Source of the DNA: Flavobacteria bacterium BBFL7
GTDB lineage: Bacteria > Bacteroidota > Bacteroidia > Flavobacteriales > Flavobacteriaceae
NCBI GenBank assembly: GCA_000153385.1
Contig: CH672374.1
Location: 1,614,544-1,678,543, forward strand
Direction: 5' to 3'
DNA length: 64,000 nucleotides
Positions within the stretch are counted from its first letter, which is position 1. Every line of letters begins with the position of its first letter. The notes beneath the pieces are model-generated. The model had not been told where the DNA came from. It saw only the letters and a list, made by a program, of their open reading frames with translations, and did not search any database. Both the position numbers and the translations under genes were made by a program. This document shows positions 27,123 through 36,543 of this stretch, piece by piece.

Positions 27123-28016
27123 TTATCTTAAAAATTTATCAACCACATATATGATTTGAATCAGTGTAATATAACTAACACTAACTAGCATTAATTTTCT
27201 AGCGACTTGATTGGTACGTTCTTTAAAAAGTTTTATCGCATAGTATAAAAACCACAGCCCTAATAACCCTACTATTACAGCACTAACCCAAGTCATATAA
27301 AGACTTCCCGTCACACCGAAGGCTGGAATTAATGATATAGAAATTGTCCAGACGGTATACCATATAATTTGTACCGCAGTACCTTTATTTGCTCCACCAG
27401 TAGGCAACATTTTAAAACCACCTGCCTTATAGTCGTCTTCCAGCATCCAACCTATCGCCCAAAAGTGAGGAAATTGCCAGAAAAACTGCAACATAAATAA
27501 AGTACCTGGTTCTATACCAAAATTACCGCTCGCCGCGACCCAACCTAGCATGTAAGGAATAGCTCCCGGAAAAGCGCCTACAAATACACAAAGAGGTGTT
27601 CTGGTTTTTAAAGGAGTGTAAACTGCTGCATACAAAACGATACTTAACGCACCGAAAAATGCAGTGGCAAAATTGATGAGATACAGTATATAAATACCGC
27701 TTAATGCCATTATTAAACCATAAGCCCAAGCTGCAGGCACACTAATACGTCCTGTAGGTAATGGCCTATTGCGCGTCCTTTTCATCAACGCATCAAGATC
27801 TTTTTCTATAATTTGATTAAAAACATTTGAAGAACCTACTAAAAAATAGCCTCCTACTATGAGCATCAATATAACTTTCCAATCATAAACTTCAGCACCT
27901 AAAAAATAACCTGCAATAGAAGAAAACACCACTACTACAGATAATCGTGGCTTTGTAATTTCTATCAAGTTTCTCACCATGCTCGGTGATTTTTCTATGG
28001 CATTTACTTCTGTCAA
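27123..28016 (-). CDS. ctaB: Protoheme IX farnesyltransferase (heme O synthase)
   Basis: A 297-residue UbiA-family prenyltransferase with nine hydrophobic segments. The Asp-rich prenyl-binding motif NVFNQIIEKDLDALMKRTRNRPL and the heme-binding region (WQFPHFWAIGWMLEDDYKAGGFKML) identify CtaB/CyoE, which converts heme b to heme o for the oxidase. It is the first gene of the oxidase operon in this window. The start at 28016 (MTEVNAIEKSP) leaves a soluble tail of about 15 residues before the first helix. Confidence 0.95.
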   Translation of the reverse strand: MTEVNAIEKSPSMVRNLIEITKPRLSVVVVFSSIAGYFLGAEVYDWKVILMLIVGGYFLVGSSNVFNQIIEKDLDALMKRTRNRPLPTGRISVPAAWAYGLIMALSGIYILYLINFATAFFGALSIVLYAAVYTPLKTRTPLCVFVGAFPGAIPYMLGWVAASGNFGIEPGTLFMLQFFWQFPHFWAIGWMLEDDYKAGGFKMLPTGGANKGTAVQIIWYTVWTISISLIPAFGVTGSLYMTWVSAVIVGLLGLWFLYYAIKLFKERTNQVARKLMLVSVSYITLIQIIYVVDKFLR

Positions 28017-28134
28017 AAAACTGTTTTAAATAGTTGATTTTAAAGGTTTGCAAAGATACCCTACAACAGCTTTGTGGCAAAGGAATTTAAATGCTTTCAA
28101 AGATATTTATGATTTATGAAGAATTGCGTCTCTA

Positions 28135-28150
28135 CGCTTTCGCGAAAGCG
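28135..28150. repeat. Palindrome A, copy 7 (intergenic)
   Basis: Perfect copy, extended to a 20-bp palindrome by flanking TA, located 15 bp beyond the terminator of the PID-CTERM-like gene. Confidence 0.95.
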
Positions 28151-28164
28151 TACTTCTTAAACAC

Positions 28165-28195
28165 AAAAAAGGAACCCAATTTGGGTTCCTTTTTT
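28165..28195 (-). terminator. Terminator after PID-CTERM-like gene
   Basis: GGAACCCA and TGGGTTCC with a 3-nt loop, extended by A6 and T6 on either side, so it can act in both directions. It is 20 bp after the stop of the minus-strand small gene. Confidence 0.85.
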
Positions 28196-28214
28196 ATATC
28201 ATAGAAAAATATAT

Positions 28215-28388
28215 TTACTTTTTGCGCTTCAATTTCACAAAACCAATACCAACAGCAGCCGCTATAGCAAGTGCAATACCTGGAATCGGTGCTGCATCAG
28301 GAACATCTTCTACAAATCCTGGTTGAGCCACAGCTGTCATAGACAAAGTTAAAAATGCGATTAAAGCTATTAATTTTATATTTTTCAT
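28215..28388 (-). CDS. PID-CTERM-like small exported protein
   Basis: This 57-residue protein is below usual gene-length cut-offs. It has an N-terminal signal peptide (MKNIKLIALIAFLTLSMTAVAQ), a short linker with PDAAPIPG, a single hydrophobic segment (IALAIAAAVGIGFV) and a basic end (KLKRKK). This signal, Pro-Ile motif, helix and basic tail resemble the PID-CTERM group of tiny Bacteroidetes proteins. A strong terminator follows at 28165-28195, which supports real expression. Its function is unknown. Confidence 0.8.
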   Translation of the reverse strand: MKNIKLIALIAFLTLSMTAVAQPGFVEDVPDAAPIPGIALAIAAAVGIGFVKLKRKK

Positions 28389-28587
28389 TTTATGTAATTT
28401 ATTAATATTTAGGGGAACTATATTTTAAAACAACTGCTAATTTAACAAAAATTAACAATTTGGAATAAAACAAATATACACTTTTCAATAAAACAGCTCG
28501 ATACTTATTAAAGATTTATCGCACGAAACCTCATAATCATAACATTACGGTAATACAACAGTCGATTTTGTTAAGTTTCTCTATCAA

Positions 28588-31500
28588 TTATCCCACTACA
28601 AAATTCACAATCTTACCAGGTACAATAATCGTTTTACGTATTTGTTTACCTTCTAATTGTTGTTGTACTTTCTCGTTTTCCAAAACCATTTTCTCCAACT
28701 CGTCCTTTGAAACGTCTACCGGTAAATCCAATGTAAATTTCATTTTACCATTAAAAGAGATTGGATAGGTTTTGCTACTTTCTACTAGATGCTTTTCATC
28801 AAAAACTGGGAACGGCGCTTCACTAATAGACTCTTTGTGACCTAATAGTGACCATAATTCCTCAGCAATATGTGGTGCGTATGGCGACACAAGAACAGCA
28901 AGCGGTTCTAAAACTTCACGACTGTTGCATTTTTGAGCAGTTAACTCATTAACCGCAATCATAAAACTACTTACACTCGTATTAAAAGAGAAGTTTTCAA
29001 TATCATCTTGTACCTTTTTAATGGTCTTGTGTAAGGTTTTCATACTATCTGGTGACGCTTTTTCTTCACTCACTGAAAAACCAGCATCATTATGATACAG
29101 TTTCCACAGCTTTTTCATAAAACCGTAAACTCCGGTAATACCTGCGGTATTCCATGGTTTTGCTTGCTCTAGTGGACCTAAAAACATCTCGTACAAACGC
29201 AAAGTATCTGCTCCATACTGATCACAAATATCATCTGGACTTACTACGTTGTATTTTGACTTGGACATTTTTTCAACTTCTCTAGAGACTTTGAAAGTTC
29301 CGTCTTTAGAAGAATAAAATACTGCATTCTTGGCATCATTTCTCCAGTTTTTAAACGCACTGATATCCAATTCGTTGTCTCGATTCACAAATTCAACATT
29401 AGCTGGAATAACGTCTACATAAAAGTGTAAAAAGTTTTCTGTATTTTCCCATTCGGTTTCATTTGGATATTCCTTAATCAAATCATTTAAGATTATTTGC
29501 CTCAAAGCTTCTCTTTCTTCTTTATTACCAAAATCTGAAATGTAATACTGATTAGAAAGTTTTAATCTTCTAATCGTACTTTCTTTTACCGCATCAGTTA
29601 AACTTAATTCTGGTCTTTTTATAGAATCTCTTAAAGAAACCATATTATTAACGCGTGTAACAAAAGCACTCTCACCAAGTATCATCCCTTGATTAATCAT
29701 CTTCTGGAAAGGCTCTTCTACTGTTACTTTACCTAAATCATGTAATAACTTTACCCAAAATCTACTGTACAATAAGTGACCGGTTGCATGCTCGCTACCA
29801 CCTATATATAAATCTACATTGTTCCAATATTCTTGTGCTTCTGCAGAGAACATCTCGTTTTCATTGTTAGCATCCATATAACGGAACATGTACCAAGAAC
29901 TTCCTGCCCAACCTGGCATGGTGTTCAATTCTAATGGATACACACAATCACGATCGTCATCATTAGAAACCACTTTGTTTTCCTTCGTACACCAGCTCCA
30001 AGTTGTTGCACGACCCAATGGTGGCGCGCCATCTTCTGTAGGTAAATATTCATCTACTTCTGGCAACTCGATAGGCAAGTGCTTGCGATCTATCATTTGT
30101 GGTAAACCATCCTTATAATAGACTGGGAACGGCTCACCCCAATAGCGCTGTCTAGAAAATACCGCATCACGCAATCGGTAATTGGTTTTTCCTTTTCCAG
30201 CACCTATTTCTTCCAGCTTTTGGATTGCTGTGTACATCGCTTGTTTGTAGCTCATTCCGTTTAAGAAATCACTATTGCAAAGAGGTGTTTTATCTTTTGC
30301 TCCATATGCTTCTTCAGATATATCCACACCATCAAAAATGTTTTTGATAGCAGGCATTCCTTCTTGACCAGCAAAATAATTGGCAAATGCATGATCACGC
30401 TCATCACCGCATGGTACGGCCATTACAGCACCAGTACCATAACCAGCCAAAACATAATCACCTATCCATACTGGCACAGGTTCACCACTTAAAGGATGCG
30501 TGGCATATGCTCCAGTAAAGACACCAGAAATAGTCTTCACATCGGCCATGCGTTCTCTTTCTGAACGTGCTGCCGTTGCTTTTTTGTAGGCTTCTACCGC
30601 GTCTTTTTGTGCCGCAGTAGTGATTTGGTCGACTAATTCATGCTCTGGAGCTAGTGTCATGAACGTTACTCCGTAAATGGTATCAGGTCTGGTTGTAAAA
30701 ACGTCAATCTTATGTTCGTTCAACTTAAAAGAAACCATCGCACCTACCGATTTCCCGATCCAGTTGCGTTGTATTTCTTTGATAGATTCTGCCCAGTCTA
30801 ATCCTTCTAGACCTGTTAATAAACGCTCTGCAAACGCGCTAATTCTCATCATCCACTGGCGCATTTTTTTGCGTACTACAGGATGTCCACCACGTTCCGA
30901 AACGCCATTGACGATTTCATCATTTGCAAGTACAGTTCCTAGTGCTGGACACCAGTTTACTTCCGTATCTGCAAGAAAAGTTAATCTATAATCAAGCAAT
31001 ATCTCCTGTTGCTCTTTTTCTGTAAACGCGTTCCACTCTGCAGCAGTGAATTGTTTCAAATCTTCGTCTGTGGCAGCGTTGATGTTGCTGTTTCCGCTTT
31101 CGCGAAAGCGAGATTCTAACAAACTAATAGGTTGTGCCTTATCTGCATCATTATCATACCAGCTGTCAAAAAGCATGATAAAAATCTCTTGTGTATATTT
31201 ATAATAGTCTGGCGAAGAAGTTCTTACCTCACGATCCCAGTCAAAACTAAAACCGATACGGTCCATCTGATTGCGATAACCCGCAATCTTGTTTCCAGAC
31301 TTATCAGTTCCTCCTTCAATATTTGTTTTAGTAGTCTCTGCAGGATGTTGACCAGTTTGTATCGCATACTGCTCTGCAGGTAGTCCAAAACTATCATAAC
31401 CCATAGGGTGCAAAACATTAAAACCCTTGTGACGCTTATAACGAGACACGATATCACTAGCGATATAACCTAACGGATGCCCTACGTGTAGCCCAGCACC

Positions 31501-31632
31501 ACTAGGATATGGAAACATATCGAGTGCATAGAATTTAGGTTTACCGGAGTTATTTGTTGCTTTAAAAGTCTTATTAGCAGCCCAATGTTTTTGCCATTTT
31601 GCTTCTATAGATTTGTGATCGTAATGCGTCAT
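28588..31632 (-). CDS. leuS: Leucyl-tRNA synthetase
   Basis: A 1014-residue class I synthetase, longer than the about 860 residues of many bacterial LeuRS. The N-terminal HIGH-type motif appears as PYPSGAGLHVGHPLGY, the editing domain is present (TTRPDTIYGVTFM), and KMSKSKYNVVSP carries the KMSKS loop. The extra length comes mainly from two insertions: residues about 160-215, which contain RFRES encoded by the palindrome (175-179), and a segment of about 130 residues before KMSKS. Insertions of this sort are known in Bacteroidetes LeuRS. It is divergent from ftsX. Confidence 0.97.
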   Translation of the reverse strand: MTHYDHKSIEAKWQKHWAANKTFKATNNSGKPKFYALDMFPYPSGAGLHVGHPLGYIASDIVSRYKRHKGFNVLHPMGYDSFGLPAEQYAIQTGQHPAETTKTNIEGGTDKSGNKIAGYRNQMDRIGFSFDWDREVRTSSPDYYKYTQEIFIMLFDSWYDNDADKAQPISLLESRFRESGNSNINAATDEDLKQFTAAEWNAFTEKEQQEILLDYRLTFLADTEVNWCPALGTVLANDEIVNGVSERGGHPVVRKKMRQWMMRISAFAERLLTGLEGLDWAESIKEIQRNWIGKSVGAMVSFKLNEHKIDVFTTRPDTIYGVTFMTLAPEHELVDQITTAAQKDAVEAYKKATAARSERERMADVKTISGVFTGAYATHPLSGEPVPVWIGDYVLAGYGTGAVMAVPCGDERDHAFANYFAGQEGMPAIKNIFDGVDISEEAYGAKDKTPLCNSDFLNGMSYKQAMYTAIQKLEEIGAGKGKTNYRLRDAVFSRQRYWGEPFPVYYKDGLPQMIDRKHLPIELPEVDEYLPTEDGAPPLGRATTWSWCTKENKVVSNDDDRDCVYPLELNTMPGWAGSSWYMFRYMDANNENEMFSAEAQEYWNNVDLYIGGSEHATGHLLYSRFWVKLLHDLGKVTVEEPFQKMINQGMILGESAFVTRVNNMVSLRDSIKRPELSLTDAVKESTIRRLKLSNQYYISDFGNKEEREALRQIILNDLIKEYPNETEWENTENFLHFYVDVIPANVEFVNRDNELDISAFKNWRNDAKNAVFYSSKDGTFKVSREVEKMSKSKYNVVSPDDICDQYGADTLRLYEMFLGPLEQAKPWNTAGITGVYGFMKKLWKLYHNDAGFSVSEEKASPDSMKTLHKTIKKVQDDIENFSFNTSVSSFMIAVNELTAQKCNSREVLEPLAVLVSPYAPHIAEELWSLLGHKESISEAPFPVFDEKHLVESSKTYPISFNGKMKFTLDLPVDVSKDELEKMVLENEKVQQQLEGKQIRKTIIVPGKIVNFVVG
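31095..31110. repeat. Palindrome A, copy 8 (in leuS, RFRES)
   Basis: Perfect copy in an insertion of LeuRS. Confidence 0.95.
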
Positions 31633-31758
31633 TTTATAGTCTTATGAAAGAGCAAAAATAGGGTGTTTACAACAATGCCGAAACTTATAGCGTTGTAATC
31701 GTCAGTAGCTCATTTACTTTATTATTTTTGTGACACGATAAATTCTGTTATTAACTGC

Positions 31759-32637
31759 ATGGCATCACACGAGAGATATCAAAAAAGACGATTGTTCAGC
31801 TCCTACTTTTGGGTGGTGATAAGTGTATTTCTAGTATTGTTTTTACTAGGAATCATGGGCTTTTTCCTTTTAAACAGCCAGCAAATTGCAGACCATTTCC
31901 GTGAGCAGGTACCTATGTCTATCTATTTTAAAGACACTGCAAAAGAGGTAGAAATGCGACAGTTAGAGAAAACATTACAGATGGCAAATTATACTAAAAG
32001 CGCCATTTATGTTCCTGCAGAAGAAGGCGCAAAAAAACTGGTAGATGATCTAGGAGAAGATTTTATCGCAAATCTAGATGGTTTTAATCCATTACCTAAT
32101 TCTATAGATGTGCGCTTGAATGCCAACTTTGTTACCGATGGAGAAATTGAACAAATCGCGCAAGATCTAGCGGCAAAAGATTATGTGCAAGAAGTACAGT
32201 ATGATAAACCACTGGTGTCATTGTTAAATGAAAATGTGAAAAGAATCACTTTTTGGATGCTGGTTATTGCAGGTATTTTTGTTTTGATTTCTTTCTTATT
32301 GATCAACAGCTCCATCAGGCTATCGGTCTATGCAAAGCGATTTACAATTAAAACCATGCAAATGGTAGGTGCGACCAAAGGTTTTATACGCAAACCTTTT
32401 ATTTGGACTAGTGTAAAACTAGGATTGATAGGTGCTATCCTCGCTTTAATTGCACTGGCAGGCGTGGTATACTGGATGAATGGACTGATTCCAGAGTTAG
32501 AGATATTAAAGAATTATAAAATGCTAGCAATCCTTTTTGTAGGTGTATTAGTGTTCGGAGTTTTAATTAGTTTATTAAGTACGTTTTTTGCAACAACGCG
32601 TTACTTGAACCTAAGGACTGATGAGCTGTATTACTAA
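31759..32637 (+). CDS. ftsX: Cell division protein FtsX
   Basis: A 292-residue permease-like protein with four membrane helices (residues 18-40 and three near the C-terminus) and a periplasmic domain between, including MSIYFKDTAKEVEM. The C-terminal FtsX motif (YAKRFTIKTMQMVGATKGFI) contacts the ATPase FtsE, which is not encoded here. FtsEX controls peptidoglycan hydrolases at the septum. It begins a run of same-strand genes: ftsX, DUF3098, uppP, truB. Confidence 0.93.
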   Translation: MASHERYQKRRLFSSYFWVVISVFLVLFLLGIMGFFLLNSQQIADHFREQVPMSIYFKDTAKEVEMRQLEKTLQMANYTKSAIYVPAEEGAKKLVDDLGEDFIANLDGFNPLPNSIDVRLNANFVTDGEIEQIAQDLAAKDYVQEVQYDKPLVSLLNENVKRITFWMLVIAGIFVLISFLLINSSIRLSVYAKRFTIKTMQMVGATKGFIRKPFIWTSVKLGLIGAILALIALAGVVYWMNGLIPELEILKNYKMLAILFVGVLVFGVLISLLSTFFATTRYLNLRTDELYY

Positions 32638-32723
32638 TTAAGTTGTAGTTTTTAAAAATCAGCTATCAGTTTCAATTCAGGAAGCTCAGTAACACAAAAG
32701 CATTTGAAATTAAAAAGTCAACC

Positions 32724-33029
32724 ATGAAGCAAGGAAGAATTAAAGAATCACAACAAAAAGCTCCGGAAAGGGAAGCTTCACCTGTTGTTGAAGAAAATAT
32801 AAAACCACGTTTTGAATTTATCTTTAAAAAGAAAAATTATATGTGGATGATTATAGGTCTTGTCGTTATTATTACTGGATTTGCCTTAATGTCTGGTGGT
32901 GGTAGTGATAATCCAGAGGTTTTTAATGAAGCTATTTTTTCATGGCGCAGGATAAGGCTAGCACCTACCTTAGTTCTTTTAGGATTTGGGATAGAGATGT
33001 ATGCTATTCTCTTAAATCCAGATAAATAA
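32724..33029 (+). CDS. DUF3098 family membrane protein
   Basis: A 101-residue protein with a charged N-terminus and two hydrophobic helices (YMWMIIGLVVIITGFALM and LAPTLVLLGFGIEMYAILL), joined by GGGSDNPEVFNEAIFSWRRI, the core of DUF3098. Function is unknown. Its stop overlaps the uppP start by one base (TAATG), and the gene lies between ftsX and uppP as in other Flavobacteria, which hints at a role in envelope or cell-wall metabolism. Confidence 0.88.
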   Translation: MKQGRIKESQQKAPEREASPVVEENIKPRFEFIFKKKNYMWMIIGLVVIITGFALMSGGGSDNPEVFNEAIFSWRRIRLAPTLVLLGFGIEMYAILLNPDK

Positions 33030-33823
33030 TGGAGTGGTTAGATGCATTGATTCTAGGTGTTATACAAGGTCTTACAGAGTTCTTACCAGTTTCATCTAGT
33101 GGCCATTTAGAATTAGGAAAAGCCATTTTAGGTGACAATTCTGTACCTGAAGAGAGCTTATTATTTACTGTAGTACTACATTTTGCTACTGCATTGAGTA
33201 CCATTATTGTTTTTAGAAAAGATATTTTTAATTTACTTGCTGGTATTTTTTCTGGTCAGAAAGAAGATATGATTTTTGCGGGTAAGATTATCTTATCTAT
33301 GATCCCAGCTGTAATCGTAGGACTATTTTTTGAAGAACAATTAGAAGCTCTATTCAACGGTAATATTGTATTAGTAGGCTGTATGCTTATCGTCACTGGA
33401 TTACTATTATTTCTTGCTGGGAAAGCTAAAAACACAGGAAAAAACATAGGCTGGAAAGACGCTATTCTTATAGGTATTTCTCAGTCGATCGCCATGTTGC
33501 CAGGTATATCTCGCAGTGGCGCAACTATATCAACTAGTGTTTTATTAGGTAATGATCGCACAAAAGCTGCACGCTTCTCTTTTCTAATGGTTGTGCCGTT
33601 AATCTTTGGTAAGATAGCCAAAGACATTATGAGCGGTGACATATCGATGGAAAGCAGTGCGAGCATGCCATTACTTATAGGTTTTATTGCAGCCTTTGTT
33701 ACTGGATTGATAGCCTGTACATGGATGATTTCCTTAGTACGTAAGGCAAAACTGCATTACTTCTCATACTACTGTTTTGCGGTAGGACTAATTGCTATTG
33801 CAGCTGGAGTTTTTAACGGTTAA
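33029..33823 (+). CDS. uppP: Undecaprenyl-diphosphatase UppP (BacA)
   Basis: A 264-residue membrane enzyme that recycles undecaprenyl pyrophosphate to the monophosphate, the lipid carrier for cell-wall synthesis. Signature regions are GVIQGLTEFLPVSSSGHLEL near the N-terminus and MLPGISRSGATIS in the middle. Length and helix number are normal. It is translationally coupled to DUF3098 (TAATG) and followed by truB after 5 bp. Confidence 0.96.
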   Translation: MEWLDALILGVIQGLTEFLPVSSSGHLELGKAILGDNSVPEESLLFTVVLHFATALSTIIVFRKDIFNLLAGIFSGQKEDMIFAGKIILSMIPAVIVGLFFEEQLEALFNGNIVLVGCMLIVTGLLLFLAGKAKNTGKNIGWKDAILIGISQSIAMLPGISRSGATISTSVLLGNDRTKAARFSFLMVVPLIFGKIAKDIMSGDISMESSASMPLLIGFIAAFVTGLIACTWMISLVRKAKLHYFSYYCFAVGLIAIAAGVFNG

Positions 33824-33828
33824 CCATT

Positions 33829-34539
33829 ATGGATCCTAATCAAAAACCCGTAACTAATCCTTATCAATTAGGTCAGGTACTGTTAATTGACAAACCTCTA
33901 GGTTGGTCTTCTTTTCAAGTGGTTAACAAAATAAGATGGTTGATCAAACAAGAATATGGAATTAAGAAAATTAAAGTTGGGCATGCTGGAACTTTAGACC
34001 CGTTAGCTAGCGGACTTCTTATCATATGCACAGGTAAAGAGACAAAGAATATTCATGTGTATCAAGCACAAGAAAAAGAATATACTGGAACCATAACTTT
34101 AGGGGCGACAACACCTAGTTATGATCTAGAAACAGAAATTGATAATCGTTTTCCAATAAGTGAGCTCACAGAAGAGAACCTGATTCAGACAACGAATCAA
34201 TTTACTGGTGATATCATGCAAAAGCCACCTATATACTCAGCCATTAAAAAGGATGGTAAAAGACTATATGAACTAGCACGTGCAGGTGAAACTACTGAAA
34301 TAAAGGAGCGTGAGGTGAATGTTCAAGCATTTGAATTAACTCAAATTAAACTTCCTAAAGTTGATTTTAGAATAGCATGTAGTAAAGGGACTTACATAAG
34401 ATCAATGGCGCACGATTATGGTAAAGCATTAAATAATGGTGGTCATTTAAGTGCTTTAAGACGTACTGCTATAGGCAATTACCGTGTCGAAAACGCGATT
34501 AGTCTAGAAGAATTTGAGGCAGATTTTAAGAATATATAA
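33829..34539 (+). CDS. truB: tRNA pseudouridine(55) synthase TruB
   Basis: A 236-residue pseudouridine synthase with KIKVGHAGTLDPLASGLL (catalytic Asp in GTLDPLA) and the later YDLETE and KPPIYSAIKKDGKRLYELAR motifs. It modifies U55 in the T-loop of tRNAs. Bacteroidetes TruB proteins are shorter than E. coli TruB because the C-terminal PUA-like domain is reduced, which fits this length. It ends 2 bp before the convergent LEA-type lipoprotein gene. Confidence 0.95.
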   Translation: MDPNQKPVTNPYQLGQVLLIDKPLGWSSFQVVNKIRWLIKQEYGIKKIKVGHAGTLDPLASGLLIICTGKETKNIHVYQAQEKEYTGTITLGATTPSYDLETEIDNRFPISELTEENLIQTTNQFTGDIMQKPPIYSAIKKDGKRLYELARAGETTEIKEREVNVQAFELTQIKLPKVDFRIACSKGTYIRSMAHDYGKALNNGGHLSALRRTAIGNYRVENAISLEEFEADFKNI

Positions 34540-34541
34540 TC

Positions 34542-35021
34542 TTAGAAAACCTTTACAGGCACCTCTAAGCTATCTACCACAGGAACTTCAAAAGTTACGA
34601 CACCTTTTCCTGCCCGAATACTACCATTGTATTTAATATCCACTTTTTGCTTGACTAAAATTTGTAAAGTAGCATCCAATAATCCACGACCTTTCTCGCC
34701 ATAGAAATCCTTTGGTGACATCGTTGCATTTAACGGTAAAATGAATTCTTGATTAGCAGGCATTTTGACATCAAGGTCTTGATTAATTTCTGCTGTTTTA
34801 CGTCCGTTAACATAAACATCAAATTTGGCCTTAGTTAGATCTAATCCCACCGGATTAGGATTAAAAAGTGTACAGTCACCACTTAGTTGCACCAACTCAC
34901 TTGTGGCATTTTTAATTTTTACATTCTTAATTTCAATAAAGACTACTTCTTCATAAGCATCTCGACACGACGTCATCGCAATAAGAATAGAACATAAGAG
35001 TAGTAAAGCACGCATAATCAT
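34542..35021 (-). CDS. LEA type 2 family lipoprotein
   Basis: A 159-residue protein with a lipoprotein signal peptide (LLLLCSILIAMTSC, Cys19) and one LEA14-like domain of alternating strands (VKIKNATSELVQLSGDCTLFNPNPVGLDL ... FDVYVNGRKTAEINQD). LEA14/WHy-like domains occur in stress-related proteins; the bacterial role is not known. A second Met at residue 3 is an equally good start. The gene is convergent with truB. Confidence 0.82.
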   Translation of the reverse strand: MIMRALLLLCSILIAMTSCRDAYEEVVFIEIKNVKIKNATSELVQLSGDCTLFNPNPVGLDLTKAKFDVYVNGRKTAEINQDLDVKMPANQEFILPLNATMSPKDFYGEKGRGLLDATLQILVKQKVDIKYNGSIRAGKGVVTFEVPVVDSLEVPVKVF

Positions 35022-35049
35022 GAATTTGAAAAAAAGACAACAGTAATGA

Positions 35050-35065
35050 CGCTTTCGTGAAAACG
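35050..35065. repeat. Palindrome A, copy 9 (intergenic, degenerate)
   Basis: CGCTTTCGTGAAAACG, two mismatches to the consensus, upstream of the LEA-type lipoprotein gene. Confidence 0.65.
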
Positions 35066-35282
35066 CAACATATTAACTTTTTTTTTATTAATTTTATTTC
35101 TTTTTAGAAACTTACTCTAGTATAAATATTTTTTTTGTGAGTTATTATAATATTATTTTACTATTATGATTTTCTAACTGACTATTTAAATCTTTACTAA
35201 ACCAGACATAATGTCTAGCAAAATGCAGAATTAAGTCAATAAATTTAAGAACAAAAATCGACTAACTCAAAACCAGCAAATC

Positions 35283-36485
35283 ATGAGAAAATCATTACTC
35301 TTTTTTATTCTATTATTAGGAACAAGTACATTACTTGCGCAAACTCAAAACGCACTCAATTTTGATGGGGTAGATGATGGAGTTCAAACAAGTTTTCCAG
35401 GGGTTTTATCCAATAGTAATCGAACTTTTGAAGCTTGGATAAATGTGAGACCAGGTGCAGTTTCATCTAACCTTTGCATACTTGACTATGGACGCAATGC
35501 AGTCGGGTCTCGTAATACTTTTGTAGTAAATGGAAATAGAGGATTAAATTTTACATCCGGTGGAACAAATGCAAATATGTCTAGTGCAACAAGTGTAGTT
35601 ACCGAAGGACAGTGGACACATGTTGCATTTGTATTAGACAATGGAACCGGTTTTATTTATGTGAATGGAGTACAACAAGGAACGGCGAATTTATCTACTG
35701 TAAACACTCCAAGTGGATTCACAGACCTTAGAATGGGACATAGAGTTCCTGGAGGAGGCGCACTACGCTTTGATGGTGAAATTGATGAGGTGAGAATATG
35801 GAATGTCGCATTGACTCCGACAGAAATTATGACAAATATGAATAGTGAAGTTTGTACAACAAGTCCTGGACTAGTAGCCTATTATCAATTTAATGAAGGT
35901 ATTGCTAGCAGTTCAAATTCTTCAGTCATAATGGTCCCAGATGAATCAGGAGCTGCTAATGGAACATTAAATGGTTTTTCATTAACAGGATCAAATTCAA
36001 ACTGGGTTTCTGGACCATCCATGCTTTCCAGTGTAATTAATACTGAAGTCACTGAAAGTAGTGGGATTTTAACTGCTCAACAATCTGGAGCAACTTATCG
36101 CTGGGTGAGATGTTCAGATGGTGCTATTATAGCTGGAGCAACTTCATCCACATATGTGCCTGTAGCGGTAGGATTTTATGCTGCCGAAATCACGTTTAAT
36201 GGATGTACTCAGTTGTCTGATTGTGTTGAAATAACTACACTAGGAGAAGAATCTTTTTTGCTCAACAATGTAAGTTTAACTCAAAATCCATCACAATCTT
36301 TAAGCTTCATAGGCTTGGTTGACACTAATGCTACTGTAACTATCTATACCTTAACAGGTAAAAAAATCATCAATACAATTTTAAGGGATTCAGAAGTTAC
36401 AAAACCTAACATAGCACCAGGCTTATACATGGTAACACTTTCTCAAAATGGAGCAAGTAAAACTTTTAAATGGATCAAGGAATAA
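35283..36485 (+). CDS. LamG-domain protein with T9SS type A sorting signal
   Basis: A 400-residue secreted protein with signal peptide MRKSLLFFILLLGTSTLLAQ and a concanavalin A-like LamG domain (about residues 24-200, with ALNFDGVDDGV, TFEAWINV and GEIDEVRIWNVALTPTEI). A short Ig-like region follows, and then a C-terminal type A signal of about 80 residues (VTIYTLTGKKI ... PGLYMVTLSQNGASKTFKWIKE). LamG domains usually bind carbohydrate or protein. A bidirectional terminator follows at 36508-36538. Confidence 0.9.
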   Translation: MRKSLLFFILLLGTSTLLAQTQNALNFDGVDDGVQTSFPGVLSNSNRTFEAWINVRPGAVSSNLCILDYGRNAVGSRNTFVVNGNRGLNFTSGGTNANMSSATSVVTEGQWTHVAFVLDNGTGFIYVNGVQQGTANLSTVNTPSGFTDLRMGHRVPGGGALRFDGEIDEVRIWNVALTPTEIMTNMNSEVCTTSPGLVAYYQFNEGIASSSNSSVIMVPDESGAANGTLNGFSLTGSNSNWVSGPSMLSSVINTEVTESSGILTAQQSGATYRWVRCSDGAIIAGATSSTYVPVAVGFYAAEITFNGCTQLSDCVEITTLGEESFLLNNVSLTQNPSQSLSFIGLVDTNATVTIYTLTGKKIINTILRDSEVTKPNIAPGLYMVTLSQNGASKTFKWIKE

Positions 36486-36507
36486 ATCACGGAATTATTT
36501 CTCAATC

Positions 36508-36538
36508 AAAAAAGCCAAGTAGAACACTTGGCTTTTTT
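36508..36538 (+). terminator. Bidirectional terminator between LamG protein and XRE regulator
   Basis: AAAAAAGCCAAGT and ACTTGGCTTTTTT pair perfectly around AGAAC. It serves the convergent LamG (+) and XRE (-) genes. Confidence 0.88.
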
Positions 36539-36543
36539 TGAAA

